From Chitinophagaceae bacterium (GTDB lineage: Bacteria; Bacteroidota; Bacteroidia; Chitinophagales; Chitinophagaceae): 64,000 nt of DNA. The notes beneath the pieces are model-generated. The model had not been told where the DNA came from, ran no database searches, and worked only from the letters and a program-made list of their open reading frames with translations. A program made the position numbers and the translations under genes. Each line of letters begins with the position of its first letter. Positions within the stretch are counted from its first letter, which is position 1. Where the stretch lies: the NCBI GenBank assembly GCA_016722465.1, contig JADKJC010000001.1:1116001-1180000 (forward strand). The letters run 5' to 3'. Shown here one piece after another: positions 18,043 to 27,806 of this stretch.

Positions 18043-18933
18043 TTATTTCACCAAAAACCTGATTAAAGATCCATAGGCTGCTCTTTTTCCCCGGTTAAAA
18101 ATAAAAAAAGTGAACTTAAAGACTGCAAAAAATAATTCGACCAGTTTATACACTGCAACAGTAGCCTGGTTATGATGCTTTCTAAAATAATAAATGTAAC
18201 TGGAAACTTCCATAATCAATTTATTTGCTGTAGTAGAAGATTTGCCCTGGTAGTGAATGATTTTTGCTGCAGGAACCGAAACAATTTTAAACCCTGCCTT
18301 CCTTACTCTAAAATTCAATTCGCCATCTTCTACATACATAAAAAAATATGGGTCAAAGCCACCTAACTCATCAAAGAGCTTTTTACGGATAAACAAATCG
18401 GCACCAATGATAATCGACACTTCTTTGCTTTCGTCCAGCAAATTAAAAGTATCGGTTTTATTGAATGCTTTCAGAAGCCTGCTTCTGTAAAGAAAGATAT
18501 TGAGCAAGGTTGGATAATAGGATGCATAAGAATGATTGGGTTGCAGCTCTTTTGTAAAAAGGTTTCCTCCGCAAATCCCGATTCTGTTGTCCTTATCCTG
18601 CTGCATACATTTCGCCAGGTAACCGATGGCATTGTTGAGTAAAAGCGTATCCGAATTCAGCAAAAACAAATAGGTTCCTTTTGCTGAAGTGGCACCCAGG
18701 TTATTGGCTTTACCAAATCCAATATTTTCATGGCTTTCAATAACCGTTACCCCCGGAAACATTTTTTTGATGGTCGGCACAGATCCATCGGACGAAGCAT
18801 TGTCCACTACAATTATTTCAATATTAATATCCTTTGTTTTTTCAAGTACCGATTTGATACAGTCGCTTGTTAACTGGCAGGTATTAAAATTGACAATAAT
18901 TACTGAAACATCAATAGTAAGATTAGGCTGCAT
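18043..18933 (-). CDS. Glycosyltransferase family 2, rhamnosyltransferase-like
   Basis: 296 residues. Motifs are VSVIIVNFNTCQLTSDCI at the start, IIVVDNASSDGSV (about 40-52), the FLLNSDTLL acidic pair (about 91-99), and GGFDPYFFMYVEDGELNFRV (about 191-210) with the ED pair followed by a late RK...Y segment. This is the pattern of WbbL-like GT2 enzymes, many of which transfer rhamnose. A hydrophobic C-terminal segment (AVFKFTFFIFN) suggests membrane attachment. Its start codon is 4 bp beyond the stop codon of the EpsG-like gene on the same strand, indicating tight coupling in the operon. Confidence 0.9.
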   Translation of the reverse strand: MQPNLTIDVSVIIVNFNTCQLTSDCIKSVLEKTKDINIEIIVVDNASSDGSVPTIKKMFPGVTVIESHENIGFGKANNLGATSAKGTYLFLLNSDTLLLNNAIGYLAKCMQQDKDNRIGICGGNLFTKELQPNHSYASYYPTLLNIFLYRSRLLKAFNKTDTFNLLDESKEVSIIIGADLFIRKKLFDELGGFDPYFFMYVEDGELNFRVRKAGFKIVSVPAAKIIHYQGKSSTTANKLIMEVSSYIYYFRKHHNQATVAVYKLVELFFAVFKFTFFIFNRGKRAAYGSLIRFLVK

Positions 18934-18937
18934 TTAT

Positions 18938-19969
18938 CTATGAGGATATTATTTTGTTGTAATAAAGATTGAGGGCCAGGTATAAAAAGGCAATGATGAA
19001 TACGATTATCAAACCTGTTACCTTAGGATGTATCAACGTAATAAAGCATGGCAGCAGTACAATATCCACAATAGAAAACAAATCACTTATTCTTCCTGCA
19101 AATGTAGGATTGGATGCCAGCAATACAAAAGTAACAGTAGCCAGTATATATATCTTCAAAAACAGTACTGCATACTTATTCTTTTCCCTGATTACGTTTA
19201 TTTTATACAGAAAGAAAAAACTGATGAGGCACCGCATGATCTGCCATGCATTAAAAATATTAAGCGCCCTGCCATTCTCGCCTTCGTACCGGATGAGTTT
19301 GCCAGCCAGGTCGCCTTGTGGCAAAAAACTCAGGATGTCTGTCAAAAATACGCCCGAAAAAAAATATGCTGCATATGATGCAAAGATGAGACCGGCATAA
19401 AAAGTAACATTGATTTTATCTGGTTTAAGAAACCACATAAAAAAAACTACAATTGCAGAATAATGAAAAAGAAGGGCAAGGGAAGCAAAAAGTAAAAACT
19501 TTAACCCCTTTCTTTCATACAGGGGTTGTATGGACAGCAATACAAATCCAAGTGCCACACCTGCTCTTATCTGGGTCATTTCATGTAATGTAAATGAATA
19601 AGAAAAATACAAGAGCAGGGAGGCGAAGACAGAGTTCGTTAATTTTCTGATTGCAATCAACTTGGTGGCAATACCAATAGCTGCATATATGGCAAACAGG
19701 AAAACAGGATTCGCAAATAAAAACCTATGAACAAAATCAGATATCCAGATAAATGTGGGTTCAACAAACGCCTTGCCAACAATAAGATTGCTATTGAATA
19801 ACCGCATGTAATTAGGGTAGTCCCTGTCAACAGTTGGTGCCCTGAACGCAGCAACGCAGAATAAAAAAACACCTGTAACTGCATAGATGACATTCCTGTA
19901 CCGTGTGTGTACTATATCCAATACCGACAGCATTGACAACACAAAAAATATAACAGTTAAAAAGATCAT
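18938..19969 (-). CDS. EpsG-family polysaccharide polymerase (Wzy-like)
   Basis: 343 residues and very hydrophobic, with about ten transmembrane segments. Family features are a first helix followed by AFRAPTVDRDYPNYMRLF (the conserved 'D..nY...f' of EpsG) and the later HEMTQIRAGVALGFVLLS, with the R-A-G motif typical of EpsG and related polymerases. It would polymerise lipid-linked repeat units at the outer face of the inner membrane, after export by the flippase encoded at 20674. It is followed within 4 bp by a GT2 gene. Alternatives such as an O-antigen ligase are less likely because of the RAG motif. Confidence 0.83.
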   Translation of the reverse strand: MIFLTVIFFVLSMLSVLDIVHTRYRNVIYAVTGVFLFCVAAFRAPTVDRDYPNYMRLFNSNLIVGKAFVEPTFIWISDFVHRFLFANPVFLFAIYAAIGIATKLIAIRKLTNSVFASLLLYFSYSFTLHEMTQIRAGVALGFVLLSIQPLYERKGLKFLLFASLALLFHYSAIVVFFMWFLKPDKINVTFYAGLIFASYAAYFFSGVFLTDILSFLPQGDLAGKLIRYEGENGRALNIFNAWQIMRCLISFFFLYKINVIREKNKYAVLFLKIYILATVTFVLLASNPTFAGRISDLFSIVDIVLLPCFITLIHPKVTGLIIVFIIAFLYLALNLYYNKIISS

Positions 19970-20042
19970 GCTAACTTCAATTTTTCACAGGTATATTTGA
20001 TGATAAATGATATGACAGTTCAGGATTTATTTCTGAATGATT

Positions 20043-20651
20043 TTAATTTTCCAGCAACTCCATATCTAAAGGTTTGTAAAAATCCTCAATATTGTCTGCA
20101 ATGCTTTTCATATCAAACTGGTCAATTGAGAAACCCTTCATGGCATTTATTATATCCTCACTAAAACGATATTTAATTACTTCGGCGGGATTACCTCCTG
20201 CAATTGCATAAGGAGGAATATCCTTAACAACAACAGAACCGGCTGCAATGATGGCACCTTTTCCAATGGTTACACCAGATAAAACAATCGCCCCAAAGCC
20301 AAGCCAAACTTCATCTTCAATTATAACCGGCCCTTTGCTTGTAGCATCCCTTTCCGGAGAAGACCCAATAAGAGTTGAATACAGTGGAAAAGCGGTGACC
20401 GTATTAACCTGGTGATTACCCCCCAATATAAAAACAACCTTTTGTGCAATAGATACAAAATCACCAATCACTAATTTTTCCTTACTAGTATCAAACGTTT
20501 TTACATTCAATTCGCCATACGACATTTTTCCAACACTTACAACCTGTAAGGGAAAGATGGAAGCTGGAATTGTTTTGTTGTGCTTATTCCTTTTTGCCCA
20601 GCCTCTTCTTAAATTAATTAACCTGAAAGTATTGACAATAAAACCGATCAT
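20043..20651 (-). CDS. Xenobiotic-acetyltransferase-type (CatB-like) hexapeptide acyltransferase
   Basis: 202 residues. Left-handed beta-helix repeats (LVIGDFVSIAQKVVFILGGNH, then VIIEDEVWLGFGAIVLSGV, TIGKGAIIAAGSVVVKD) with the catalytic-type His in GGNHQVN, and the ending PPYAIAGGNPAEVIKYRFSE plus a helical C-terminal extension, are the mark of the XAT subgroup (chloramphenicol/streptogramin acetyltransferase-like), many of which sit in polysaccharide loci. In this context O-acetylation of the glycan is more likely than drug resistance. It is a distinct subgroup from the acyltransferase at 17443, suggesting two different acetylation positions. Confidence 0.87.
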   Translation of the reverse strand: MIGFIVNTFRLINLRRGWAKRNKHNKTIPASIFPLQVVSVGKMSYGELNVKTFDTSKEKLVIGDFVSIAQKVVFILGGNHQVNTVTAFPLYSTLIGSSPERDATSKGPVIIEDEVWLGFGAIVLSGVTIGKGAIIAAGSVVVKDIPPYAIAGGNPAEVIKYRFSEDIINAMKGFSIDQFDMKSIADNIEDFYKPLDMELLEN

Positions 20652-20673
20652 TACTATTGATATTTACTACTTT

Positions 20674-22041
20674 TTAGAATCTTAAAAAATCTTTACTGGC
20701 TATTTTTAAATCCTTCACCACTTCCAAAGGCCATTTCCATGCCTGGTAAGCAAAATCAACCAGTAATGGTATTAGCAACATCCCTATAACTCCAATATGA
20801 AAAAAGTGAAACGCAATTAACAGCCCGGCTATAATGCCTGCGCCTGCAAATAAGGATGCCCTGAAAAAAGGAACAATGTTTTTAGTAGATAATATATTAC
20901 TGGCTATGATTAAATTGGTTTGCTCCAATGATAAAAATAATGCCAGCAGCATTAACAATGGAGGCAGCAGCGTAGTTTGACTTCCAATAATTGTGAGTGC
21001 CCAGTTACCCAGCAGCAGCAGGCACAGCCCCCCGGCCACGTATGTAATGATGAGAACGTACTGCCCCTTTACATATATTTTCTTAATGCTATCTGCGTTA
21101 CTGATCACCCTCATTTGTACAATTTTAGCCTGGTAAGTAGTAGTGTAAATACCCGCTAAGCCGGCAATGATACTTATAATTTGCATGGTTATACCATAAG
21201 AGGCAATTTCATCCAGCGTTAAATACAAAGAACCAATTACCATTGCCGAACGCTGAACCAGCATTCCACCAAGGGAAGTTAATCCAATTTTAACAGCATT
21301 GGGATAAATAGCCTTTAGAATTTCGGTTTTTGAACTGGTGATTGCTTTGTTGATTAAAATTTTAATTTCCGGAGTAAAAAATAACCGGTGAGATAGCCAT
21401 CTTACAATAATAACCGAAGATGCCTGTGCTGCCACAATAGCGATTAACCCATTTCCTGCCATAATAAGTATAGCGGCAATTACCAGGTACACCAACTGGC
21501 TGATGATAACGATCTGCTTCGATTTTTTTACCAGGCCTTTACCCTGCAGCAGTGAATCATAATAAACCGTAGAAAGATTGAACGAGTTAATGGTGCATAA
21601 TAATGCCCAGGCGATATATACCTCGGTATGGCTTCCATGATAATTCTTTAGCAGTGTATAAATATAATAGGTACCTAAAGTAGACAACAGTAAAAAAAAA
21701 ACAGTTGCTGTTCGGATATAAAACCACCGCATTGCATGTATCACTCCATTCAACAATCCATAATCAATGGCAAAAGTTTTTTGATGATCAATCGGGGAAA
21801 ACCCTTCCACTTCCAGTTTTTTAATGCCACTGAATATATAGGTAATATTCCTGGTAAAGGCTGGGTTAAACCCAAAATCGAAAACACTGTTGAGTGCATT
21901 TATAGTTACAAAAACAGACCATATCCCAACAGTTTCGGAAGGCATGAGCCTTAAAATAAAAGGTAACAGCAGAGAGGATGCAGCAATTTTTAAAAATGTT
22001 GCTGCGTAATTCCAAATAACATCTGTTTTATTGATCTGCAT
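20674..22041 (-). CDS. Oligosaccharide flippase (Wzx-like, MATE/MOP superfamily)
   Basis: 455 residues with about 12-14 transmembrane helices. The N-terminus (NYAATFLKIAASSLLLPFIL, then SETVGIWSVFVTINAL) is the typical start of polysaccharide biosynthesis proteins of the MOP superfamily, and later segments (SYGITMQIISIIAGLAGIYT, ALFLSLEQTNLIIASNIL) fit the second half. It would flip undecaprenyl-linked repeat units to the periplasmic face for the EpsG-like polymerase. The gene lies between a methyltransferase (88-bp gap) and an acyltransferase (22-bp gap) on the same strand. Confidence 0.88.
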   Translation of the reverse strand: MQINKTDVIWNYAATFLKIAASSLLLPFILRLMPSETVGIWSVFVTINALNSVFDFGFNPAFTRNITYIFSGIKKLEVEGFSPIDHQKTFAIDYGLLNGVIHAMRWFYIRTATVFFLLLSTLGTYYIYTLLKNYHGSHTEVYIAWALLCTINSFNLSTVYYDSLLQGKGLVKKSKQIVIISQLVYLVIAAILIMAGNGLIAIVAAQASSVIIVRWLSHRLFFTPEIKILINKAITSSKTEILKAIYPNAVKIGLTSLGGMLVQRSAMVIGSLYLTLDEIASYGITMQIISIIAGLAGIYTTTYQAKIVQMRVISNADSIKKIYVKGQYVLIITYVAGGLCLLLLGNWALTIIGSQTTLLPPLLMLLALFLSLEQTNLIIASNILSTKNIVPFFRASLFAGAGIIAGLLIAFHFFHIGVIGMLLIPLLVDFAYQAWKWPLEVVKDLKIASKDFLRF

Positions 22042-22129
22042 AATTTCACTCCATTGATATGTATCATATCATTTATTAAATGCCAATTGAAAAGTATACA
22101 GGTAAACCGGCCCTGAATTTACCGGGCTG

Positions 22130-22879
22130 CTATTTTGTATTCCCGGATATTTTTCTTGCAAAAACATGGAGCCCGAAATTCAAAAACTCCTTTGATCCTT
22201 TATCTATTTTCGACAGCTTACTTAACATCGAAACCGATTTCATGATGGCCATCTTATCAAAGATGGATATTTTTTTACCTGCATATTTTTCGGCGCAAAA
22301 CGGTACCCTCAGTAATTCCTGGGCAACATATTCAAAGAAGTTTCCGTTTTCATCAATCTCCATAATTTCGAACCCGTTTTCAGACAGGTGCTTTTCGTAA
22401 AAATAACGGTTAAACCCTGTGTAAAAATGGTAAGGTGCAAAATGAGTTGAACTGCAAAACGGCGCAGTAATTACCAGGTAGCCGCCGGGGCGGAGTAACC
22501 TTGAAAATTCTTTTATGGCAGAGATAGGGTCTGGTATATGTTCAAACACCTCCACACACATTATGGCATCAAACGAAGCGTCTGTTTCAGGGATAGAAGT
22601 AATATCACTAACAATATCCAGTTTTGAATTGTCCCATTTTTTTGTTTGCAGCCCTTTGCTGTCTCCCACCCCATCGTACTTTCCAAAATCCTGTGAAACA
22701 TAGTTTAAATGACTGCAATATTTTTTCTGATCCAGCTCGCCGGCGCCTGCATCTAAAATACGGCTTCCGGCCGGTATCTTTTTCAGGGCAGTTTCCAGCC
22801 ATTCCAAACGGGTTGCCTCATTCCGGGTGCCGGCAAAGGATTTTTTTTTTAAATAATTCTTGACTAATCTGTTTATCAT
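22130..22879 (-). CDS. SAM-dependent methyltransferase, Methyltransf_11 type
   Basis: 249 residues. Motif I is SRILDAGAGELDQKKYC (about 39-55), followed by NYVSQDFGKYDG, the acidic VSDITSIPETDASFDAIMCV and VFEHIPDPISAIKEFSRLLRPGGYLVITAPF. This matches class I methyltransferases often found in capsule loci. An A/T-rich lysine cluster (KNYLKKKSF) near the N-terminus may favour membrane contact. Lying between the Wzz-like and flippase genes, it probably methylates a sugar or caps chain growth, but this is inference. Confidence 0.88.
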   Translation of the reverse strand: MINRLVKNYLKKKSFAGTRNEATRLEWLETALKKIPAGSRILDAGAGELDQKKYCSHLNYVSQDFGKYDGVGDSKGLQTKKWDNSKLDIVSDITSIPETDASFDAIMCVEVFEHIPDPISAIKEFSRLLRPGGYLVITAPFCSSTHFAPYHFYTGFNRYFYEKHLSENGFEIMEIDENGNFFEYVAQELLRVPFCAEKYAGKKISIFDKMAIMKSVSMLSKLSKIDKGSKEFLNFGLHVFARKISGNTK

Positions 22880-22962
22880 GTATAATAGTGGTATTTATAG
22901 TTTGAACTTTTTTGCTGCCTTTGTTACTGGCTCTGGTTGCCTAAATTTTCCAGTTTGAAAAA

Positions 22963-24027
22963 TCAGGAAAGATGTTTTTTGACAAATCTTTTTATTAATA
23001 AAACGAGGATGGTAATAAATGATGCGATAAAGCCAACTATCACTATGCCTTTCAATTTGCCCAGTTTTTCCTTTTTCAATGGCAAAACCGGGTAATCAAT
23101 AACCTGTATCAACGGCGTCTCTCTTCTTAAAGTAACTTTGGCCAATTCTGTTTGTTTTACCAATTCTACCAACATGGTGGCATTGGCCTGTACATCCACC
23201 TGCTTCTGTGAGGAAGGTACTCTGCGAACATTTAATGCCGGGTTCAGGTTAAATGTATTATCATTTGAAACCGCAACACCCATAATTGAGCTATTCAACT
23301 CTCCACGGATCGAGTCTGTTTGCTTTTCTAATATTTCCAGGTTGGTCTTAGCTTTTTGGTTCCTGGTTGAAATATAAAATTCGGATACTTCTTTTGCCAG
23401 TGCTTCCGTAAAGTATTTTGCAAAACTCTCATTGCCCGATTTCATCTCAATTGCGATGATTTCAACATCCTTATTTTTCTGTGACACATTCAGGCAATTT
23501 GTGGACAGGTTTGTAAATATCTTACCCAGTATGCTATCCTGCTCACGGGAAAACTTACCCCTGTTGCTGTTTGGTAAAAACAGCATGCCGTTGCCAGTTC
23601 CTTTTTTAACCCATTGCTCCCTCCATCCAAAATCACGAATATACATTTCTGCAAATGATACCGTTTCCCCATTAATTGTTATTGGTGATAGCAGTGCCTT
23701 TTCCACCATTGTTCTTGATTTGAATAATTCTATCAGGTTAGAACCAACAAATGCACCTCCCCCATGCACTCCCAGATCAAACCCCAACTGACTCGCTAGT
23801 CCCAACGCTCCACTCATTCCGCCACCTTCTTCATCTTCCAGCGCAAAAGTTAAACTTGCAGTGTAGGTGGGCTTACTCAGGAAAGCCAGCCCCAGCCCCA
23901 AAAGCCCTCCAAGCATTCCGGTGAGTATGATAATTTTCCAACGGGAAATTAAGTATGACCCGGATTCTTTTAGCTTAATAAACAATTCAATTAAGCTAAT
24001 TTCCTTGCCATTTTTTTGTTCGCTCAT
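22963..24027 (-). CDS. Wzz-type chain-length determinant (polysaccharide co-polymerase)
   Basis: 354 residues. Residues ISLIELFIKLKESGSYLISR then WKIIILTGMLGGLLGLGLAF form the cytoplasmic N-terminus and first transmembrane helix (about 33-51). A large periplasmic domain with a coiled-coil stretch (about 225-260, LEILEKQTDSIRGELNSSIM) precedes the proline-rich region before the second helix (VIDYPVLPLKKEKLGKLKG, then about 325-345 hydrophobic) and a short basic end. There is no C-terminal tyrosine kinase domain and none is found next door, so this is a kinase-free Wzz type. It lies 88 bp after the export protein gene, as in many Wzx/Wzy-dependent systems. Confidence 0.9.
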   Translation of the reverse strand: MSEQKNGKEISLIELFIKLKESGSYLISRWKIIILTGMLGGLLGLGLAFLSKPTYTASLTFALEDEEGGGMSGALGLASQLGFDLGVHGGGAFVGSNLIELFKSRTMVEKALLSPITINGETVSFAEMYIRDFGWREQWVKKGTGNGMLFLPNSNRGKFSREQDSILGKIFTNLSTNCLNVSQKNKDVEIIAIEMKSGNESFAKYFTEALAKEVSEFYISTRNQKAKTNLEILEKQTDSIRGELNSSIMGVAVSNDNTFNLNPALNVRRVPSSQKQVDVQANATMLVELVKQTELAKVTLRRETPLIQVIDYPVLPLKKEKLGKLKGIVIVGFIASFITILVLLIKRFVKKHLS

Positions 24028-24115
24028 TTATTTACCTATTTCAAATAATATTCAATAAATATCAGGTTGATTAATTTTTTATGTTGGTTACAGATCAATA
24101 AAATTTCTGAACAAA

Positions 24116-26527
24116 TTATCTTCTGATGATTGCAATTACCACTCCTGCCATACCTACCAACACGCTTGCAAAACTCGTAATCTCGCCTGCAGTCACCTTA
24201 TTGGTTAAAGGTTTTTCGGGAATTACAATTTGTGAACCGGCAGTTACTTTAGGAAAAAACCTGAAAAATAAAAAGTTACTTGTAACGGCTGCCTTGCCAT
24301 TGGGATAAATAATATACGCTTTCTTTTTCCACGCTTTGCTATCTGCACCACCTACTGCATTTACATAGTAATTAAGGCCTTTCCCTTTTACAAATGGGAT
24401 TTCTGATGTTAACAGTACATTGCCTGTTACCTTTACATTTTCATTACGGGTGGCCACTTCAATGGCATCCCCGGCAAGCAGTGTAATATTGGAATAATTG
24501 TTAGGGTCTTCTGAAATTTTATTCCATTCTATTGGTATTACCGCATACTTTACTTCCTCTTTCAGCTTCTTTGTTAATTTGGTTTCGGTACTGTCATTCT
24601 TATCCAGGTTTAAGTTGACTTCCGAAATTGCTTCAATCTGGCTGGCCTGGATAGGGCGCCTGATCTTTACCCCCATTACATCTGCCTCAGCAGTTAAACC
24701 GCCTGCCCTTTTGATCAAATCATATACCTTTTCATTTTTGTTGGAAAGCACATATTCACCGGCATAAGGAACAGCACCACCAATGGTTATCAATTGTGGT
24801 TTTTCATATACTGCCATTTTACGGATGTTGATTACATCGAAGGGCTGTAATAAAAAAGTTTTTGTCTGCTCATTATTGGAAGCGTCGATTGCCACATTAA
24901 ACAGTTGTGCCTTGGTACTGTCGCTGGTACTAATATCTTCTGCTTTTACCATCCGGGCAATTTCCACTTTATTGGATGCTGAGTTTAACAGGCCACCAGC
25001 CTGAATCAACAGGTCATTCAATGTTAGATTTTCATGAAATTCATATTCACCCGGGCGCCTGATCTCCCCATTGATCGTTAACATATATTTTTCCCTGAAC
25101 TCCAGGATGGAATACACTTTTACCTGGTCTTCCTTTTTTAGCAGCACATTTGATTCAACATCACCTGCTAAAACTTTTTCAATATCTACATTTAGTATTT
25201 CGGTTGTCAGGTCCGTCTTTAGCCTGGTGATGATGGCACGCTTTGTATAGGCGTCTTCCCTTAGCCCTTCTGCTTTTGCAAGCAGGTCCTTCATTCGCAT
25301 CCCTTCATAAAAAGAGTAGGAGTTGGGCCTGAATACAGCGCCCTGAATCTGTATCCGGTTTTGAAACCGGCTTAAAATTTTTGAGATGGTGATAACATCC
25401 CCTGGCAACGGCTGGTAGATTTTAAACTCTTCGTTCTTAAGGTCCTTCACTTTATATTCACGATCGGTTTTTTGAACCACATTTACAGAGGCGGTGAAGG
25501 CAACATCACTGAACCCGGAGGCATAGGCTAATATGTCTGCAAAGGTTTCACCCGGCTTTACTTCAAAAATGCCGGGGCGTTTTACTTCACCATCCAAAGT
25601 AATGCGGCTGTTATATACCGGTATCCTGATCACATCATTGTCCTTCAGCCCTACATTTTCTGACTGGTCGCCATTTACCAGGAATTTATAGATATCAATT
25701 TTTGTGACCAGTTTATTATTGCGGACCAGTTCTATATTCCTGTAAGTGCCATAAGTTGCCGGCCCACCAGCCAGGTACAATGCATTGAATACAGTAGACA
25801 ATGAAGAAATAGAATAATTACCGGGTTGTTTACCTCCTATAATGGTTACTTTGATGGTTCTTATCTTGTTTAAACTAATGCTTAGTTTAGATTGGCCTGA
25901 TCTTAATGAGGTATAGGTTTTGGCAAAGCTGTTCTTTATTTTCTGAGTGGCCGCTTCAATGGTCATCCCGGCAACCGGCACCTGCCCTACATGTATGATA
26001 TTGATCCTTCCTTCTTCTGTTACAGGTATAGCAGCATTAAATTCCTGCACGCCGTAAAGGGTTACCTGCAGTTCGTCTCCGGGGCCCAGTACATAATTAA
26101 GTGGAGTGGCCAATTTTAGGTTGGGTTCAAAATTCAAATTGGGATTGTCAAAAAGCTCTGACCCAAATATCCGGGAGTTAACAGAATCTCTTACCTTATT
26201 GTTCTTAATTGGTTCCTGGGTTCTCCTAGTAGCCTGTGAATTTTGATTGGCGATGTTTTCTATTGATGTAGTTGATATTAACCGTTCTTTTAATTTGGCA
26301 TATTCTCCCGATGACATGCCTTTTGCCTTCAACATAGGCTCAACCTGTTCAATCGTAAGGTTACTGGATTCCAGTTGGGTTTTAACCTGGGATATTTCTG
26401 TTTCAGATAACGTTTCAATCCTGATGGAACTTAGATCTTTGGATTTAAACAGATCCTGCTGGGCTTTCAGGGAAAATGAGTGAAAAAAAATAAAGTATAA
26501 TAGAACAACATTGATTAGTTTCCTCAT
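24116..26527 (-). CDS. Outer-membrane polysaccharide export protein with Poly_export and multiple SLBB domains
   Basis: 803 residues, about twice the size of Wza. A signal peptide (about 1-22, LLYFIFFHSFSLKAQ) is followed by a charged region, then the Poly_export domain (NYVLGPGDELQVTLYGVQEF, about 144-163, through VTEEGRINIIHVGQVPVAGM). Repeated SLBB units follow, each with an R-P-G or G-x-Y-like signature (LDGEVKRPGIFEVKPGETFA, INGEIRRPGEYEFHENLTLN, IGGAVPYAGEYVLSNKNEKV, VTGNVLLTSEI). A C-terminal hydrophobic segment (ITSFASVLVGMAGVVIAII) may span the outer membrane. This multi-SLBB form is typical of Bacteroidota. It is the first gene of the minus-strand polysaccharide operon and faces galM across a 318-bp divergent spacer. 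Confidence 0.92.
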   Translation of the reverse strand: MRKLINVVLLYFIFFHSFSLKAQQDLFKSKDLSSIRIETLSETEISQVKTQLESSNLTIEQVEPMLKAKGMSSGEYAKLKERLISTTSIENIANQNSQATRRTQEPIKNNKVRDSVNSRIFGSELFDNPNLNFEPNLKLATPLNYVLGPGDELQVTLYGVQEFNAAIPVTEEGRINIIHVGQVPVAGMTIEAATQKIKNSFAKTYTSLRSGQSKLSISLNKIRTIKVTIIGGKQPGNYSISSLSTVFNALYLAGGPATYGTYRNIELVRNNKLVTKIDIYKFLVNGDQSENVGLKDNDVIRIPVYNSRITLDGEVKRPGIFEVKPGETFADILAYASGFSDVAFTASVNVVQKTDREYKVKDLKNEEFKIYQPLPGDVITISKILSRFQNRIQIQGAVFRPNSYSFYEGMRMKDLLAKAEGLREDAYTKRAIITRLKTDLTTEILNVDIEKVLAGDVESNVLLKKEDQVKVYSILEFREKYMLTINGEIRRPGEYEFHENLTLNDLLIQAGGLLNSASNKVEIARMVKAEDISTSDSTKAQLFNVAIDASNNEQTKTFLLQPFDVINIRKMAVYEKPQLITIGGAVPYAGEYVLSNKNEKVYDLIKRAGGLTAEADVMGVKIRRPIQASQIEAISEVNLNLDKNDSTETKLTKKLKEEVKYAVIPIEWNKISEDPNNYSNITLLAGDAIEVATRNENVKVTGNVLLTSEIPFVKGKGLNYYVNAVGGADSKAWKKKAYIIYPNGKAAVTSNFLFFRFFPKVTAGSQIVIPEKPLTNKVTAGEITSFASVLVGMAGVVIAIIRR

Positions 26528-26845
26528 GACCAGTTATTATAAATTTATTTTTAAAATAATTATTGTTAGCTGAATGCGCTTTATATTTTACAAAAAAAGG
26601 CATCTGCAATCAGGTAAAGTTATCAAATATTATCCCTTCAATTTTTAATGACCAGGGTTGTTAGCTGTTGATTTAAGCAGCTTTATCTACTATAAGACTC
26701 CCGCTTTATTGATTTTGTGCAAAATACGGAAAAATAATCAAAGAGGGGTAAACCCCAGCCGGCAAAGACAGGGCCTTAAGGCAAAATAATTTCCATTCAA
26801 AATGCTTTCTTTGGTAGCTTCGCAAGCATACAATTTGAACCAGCT
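26528..26845. other. Divergent promoter region between polysaccharide operon and galM
   Basis: 318 bp, AT-rich, between diverging start codons at 26527 (minus) and 26846 (plus). It must hold promoters for both. TTTTGTGCAAAATACGG near 26713-26729 contains a TTTG that could be a -33 element for galM, but no exact TANNTTTG follows. No coding sequence or strong hairpin is seen. Confidence 0.4.
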
Positions 26846-27802
26846 ATGTTTTCAACCGCCCATAATAACAAGCATGACTTTCAGTTGATAGAGATCCGGG
26901 ATCATTCCGGCAAAACATATGCAGAAATAATCCCTTCCTGCGGCGGAATACTGCACTCTTTTAATGTATGGTACAACAACGGCTTCCTGAATGTGGTTGA
27001 TGGCTACAACAACAAAACAGATTTTAAAGAAAATGTAACTGCCAAAGGTTTTAAAGGCTGCAAACTCTCCCCCTTTGCCTGCAGGATCAGACACTCCACC
27101 TATCCTTTTGAAGGAAAAACCTATACCGCAGATAAATTCATCCTGAACGGCCATGCCATTCACGGGCTGATCTACGATGCACCCTTCACCGTAATTCAAC
27201 AACAGGCAGATGAAAATTCAGCAACGGTGGTACTGAAATATGAATACCGGGCAACAGAAAAAGGCTACCCTTTCAATTATGATTGTATCATCAGTTACCA
27301 GCTAAAACCCAACAATGAGTTGGTAATAACAACGGAGATCATTAACAGGGATGAGGGTAATATTCCCATACAGGATGGCTGGCATCCCTATTTTACCCTG
27401 GGCAAATCCATCAATGAACTGGAGCTAACGTTGCGTAGCAGCCAGCAGATTGTTTTTGATAAAGAGTTGATCCCGACAGGCGAATTAAAAGCCTGGGATG
27501 AATTTTATAATGGCAAATTATTAGGAACTACTTTTTTTGATGATTGTTTTTTGCTGGATCTTTCGGCTGATCAGCCGCTGTGTGTATTGAAAGATGTGGA
27601 GCATCAACTGCAGGTGGAGATAAGGCCGGCAAAAAGCTATCCTTACCTGCAGTTGTACACGCCGCCACACCGCAACAGTATTGCCATAGAAAACCTGAGT
27701 GCGCCACCGGATACTTTTAACAACGGTATCAACCTCAGTATCCTTGCCCCGGGGGAAAGCAGCACATTTGAAACTTCCTACATCATTACGCTATTAAAAT
27801 AA
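26846..27802 (+). CDS. galM: Aldose 1-epimerase (galactose mutarotase)
   Basis: 318 residues of the galactose mutarotase-like fold, with no signal peptide. Active-site elements are visible: KLSPFACRIRHSTYPFEG with the conserved Arg, LNGHAIHGLIYDAPF with a conserved His, IQDGWHPYFTLG with the second His (general acid), and IAIENLSAPPD with the catalytic Glu. It interconverts alpha and beta anomers of galactose or glucose, supplying alpha-galactose for the galactokinase encoded 4 bp downstream. The pair forms a small Leloir operon; galT and galE are not nearby. Confidence 0.9.
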   Translation: MFSTAHNNKHDFQLIEIRDHSGKTYAEIIPSCGGILHSFNVWYNNGFLNVVDGYNNKTDFKENVTAKGFKGCKLSPFACRIRHSTYPFEGKTYTADKFILNGHAIHGLIYDAPFTVIQQQADENSATVVLKYEYRATEKGYPFNYDCIISYQLKPNNELVITTEIINRDEGNIPIQDGWHPYFTLGKSINELELTLRSSQQIVFDKELIPTGELKAWDEFYNGKLLGTTFFDDCFLLDLSADQPLCVLKDVEHQLQVEIRPAKSYPYLQLYTPPHRNSIAIENLSAPPDTFNNGINLSILAPGESSTFETSYIITLLK

Positions 27803-27806
27803 ACCA

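Noticed and set aside
20043..20651. Chloramphenicol acetyltransferase resistance gene
   Set aside because: The XAT fold also includes polysaccharide acetyltransferases, and the gene is within a capsule-type operon.
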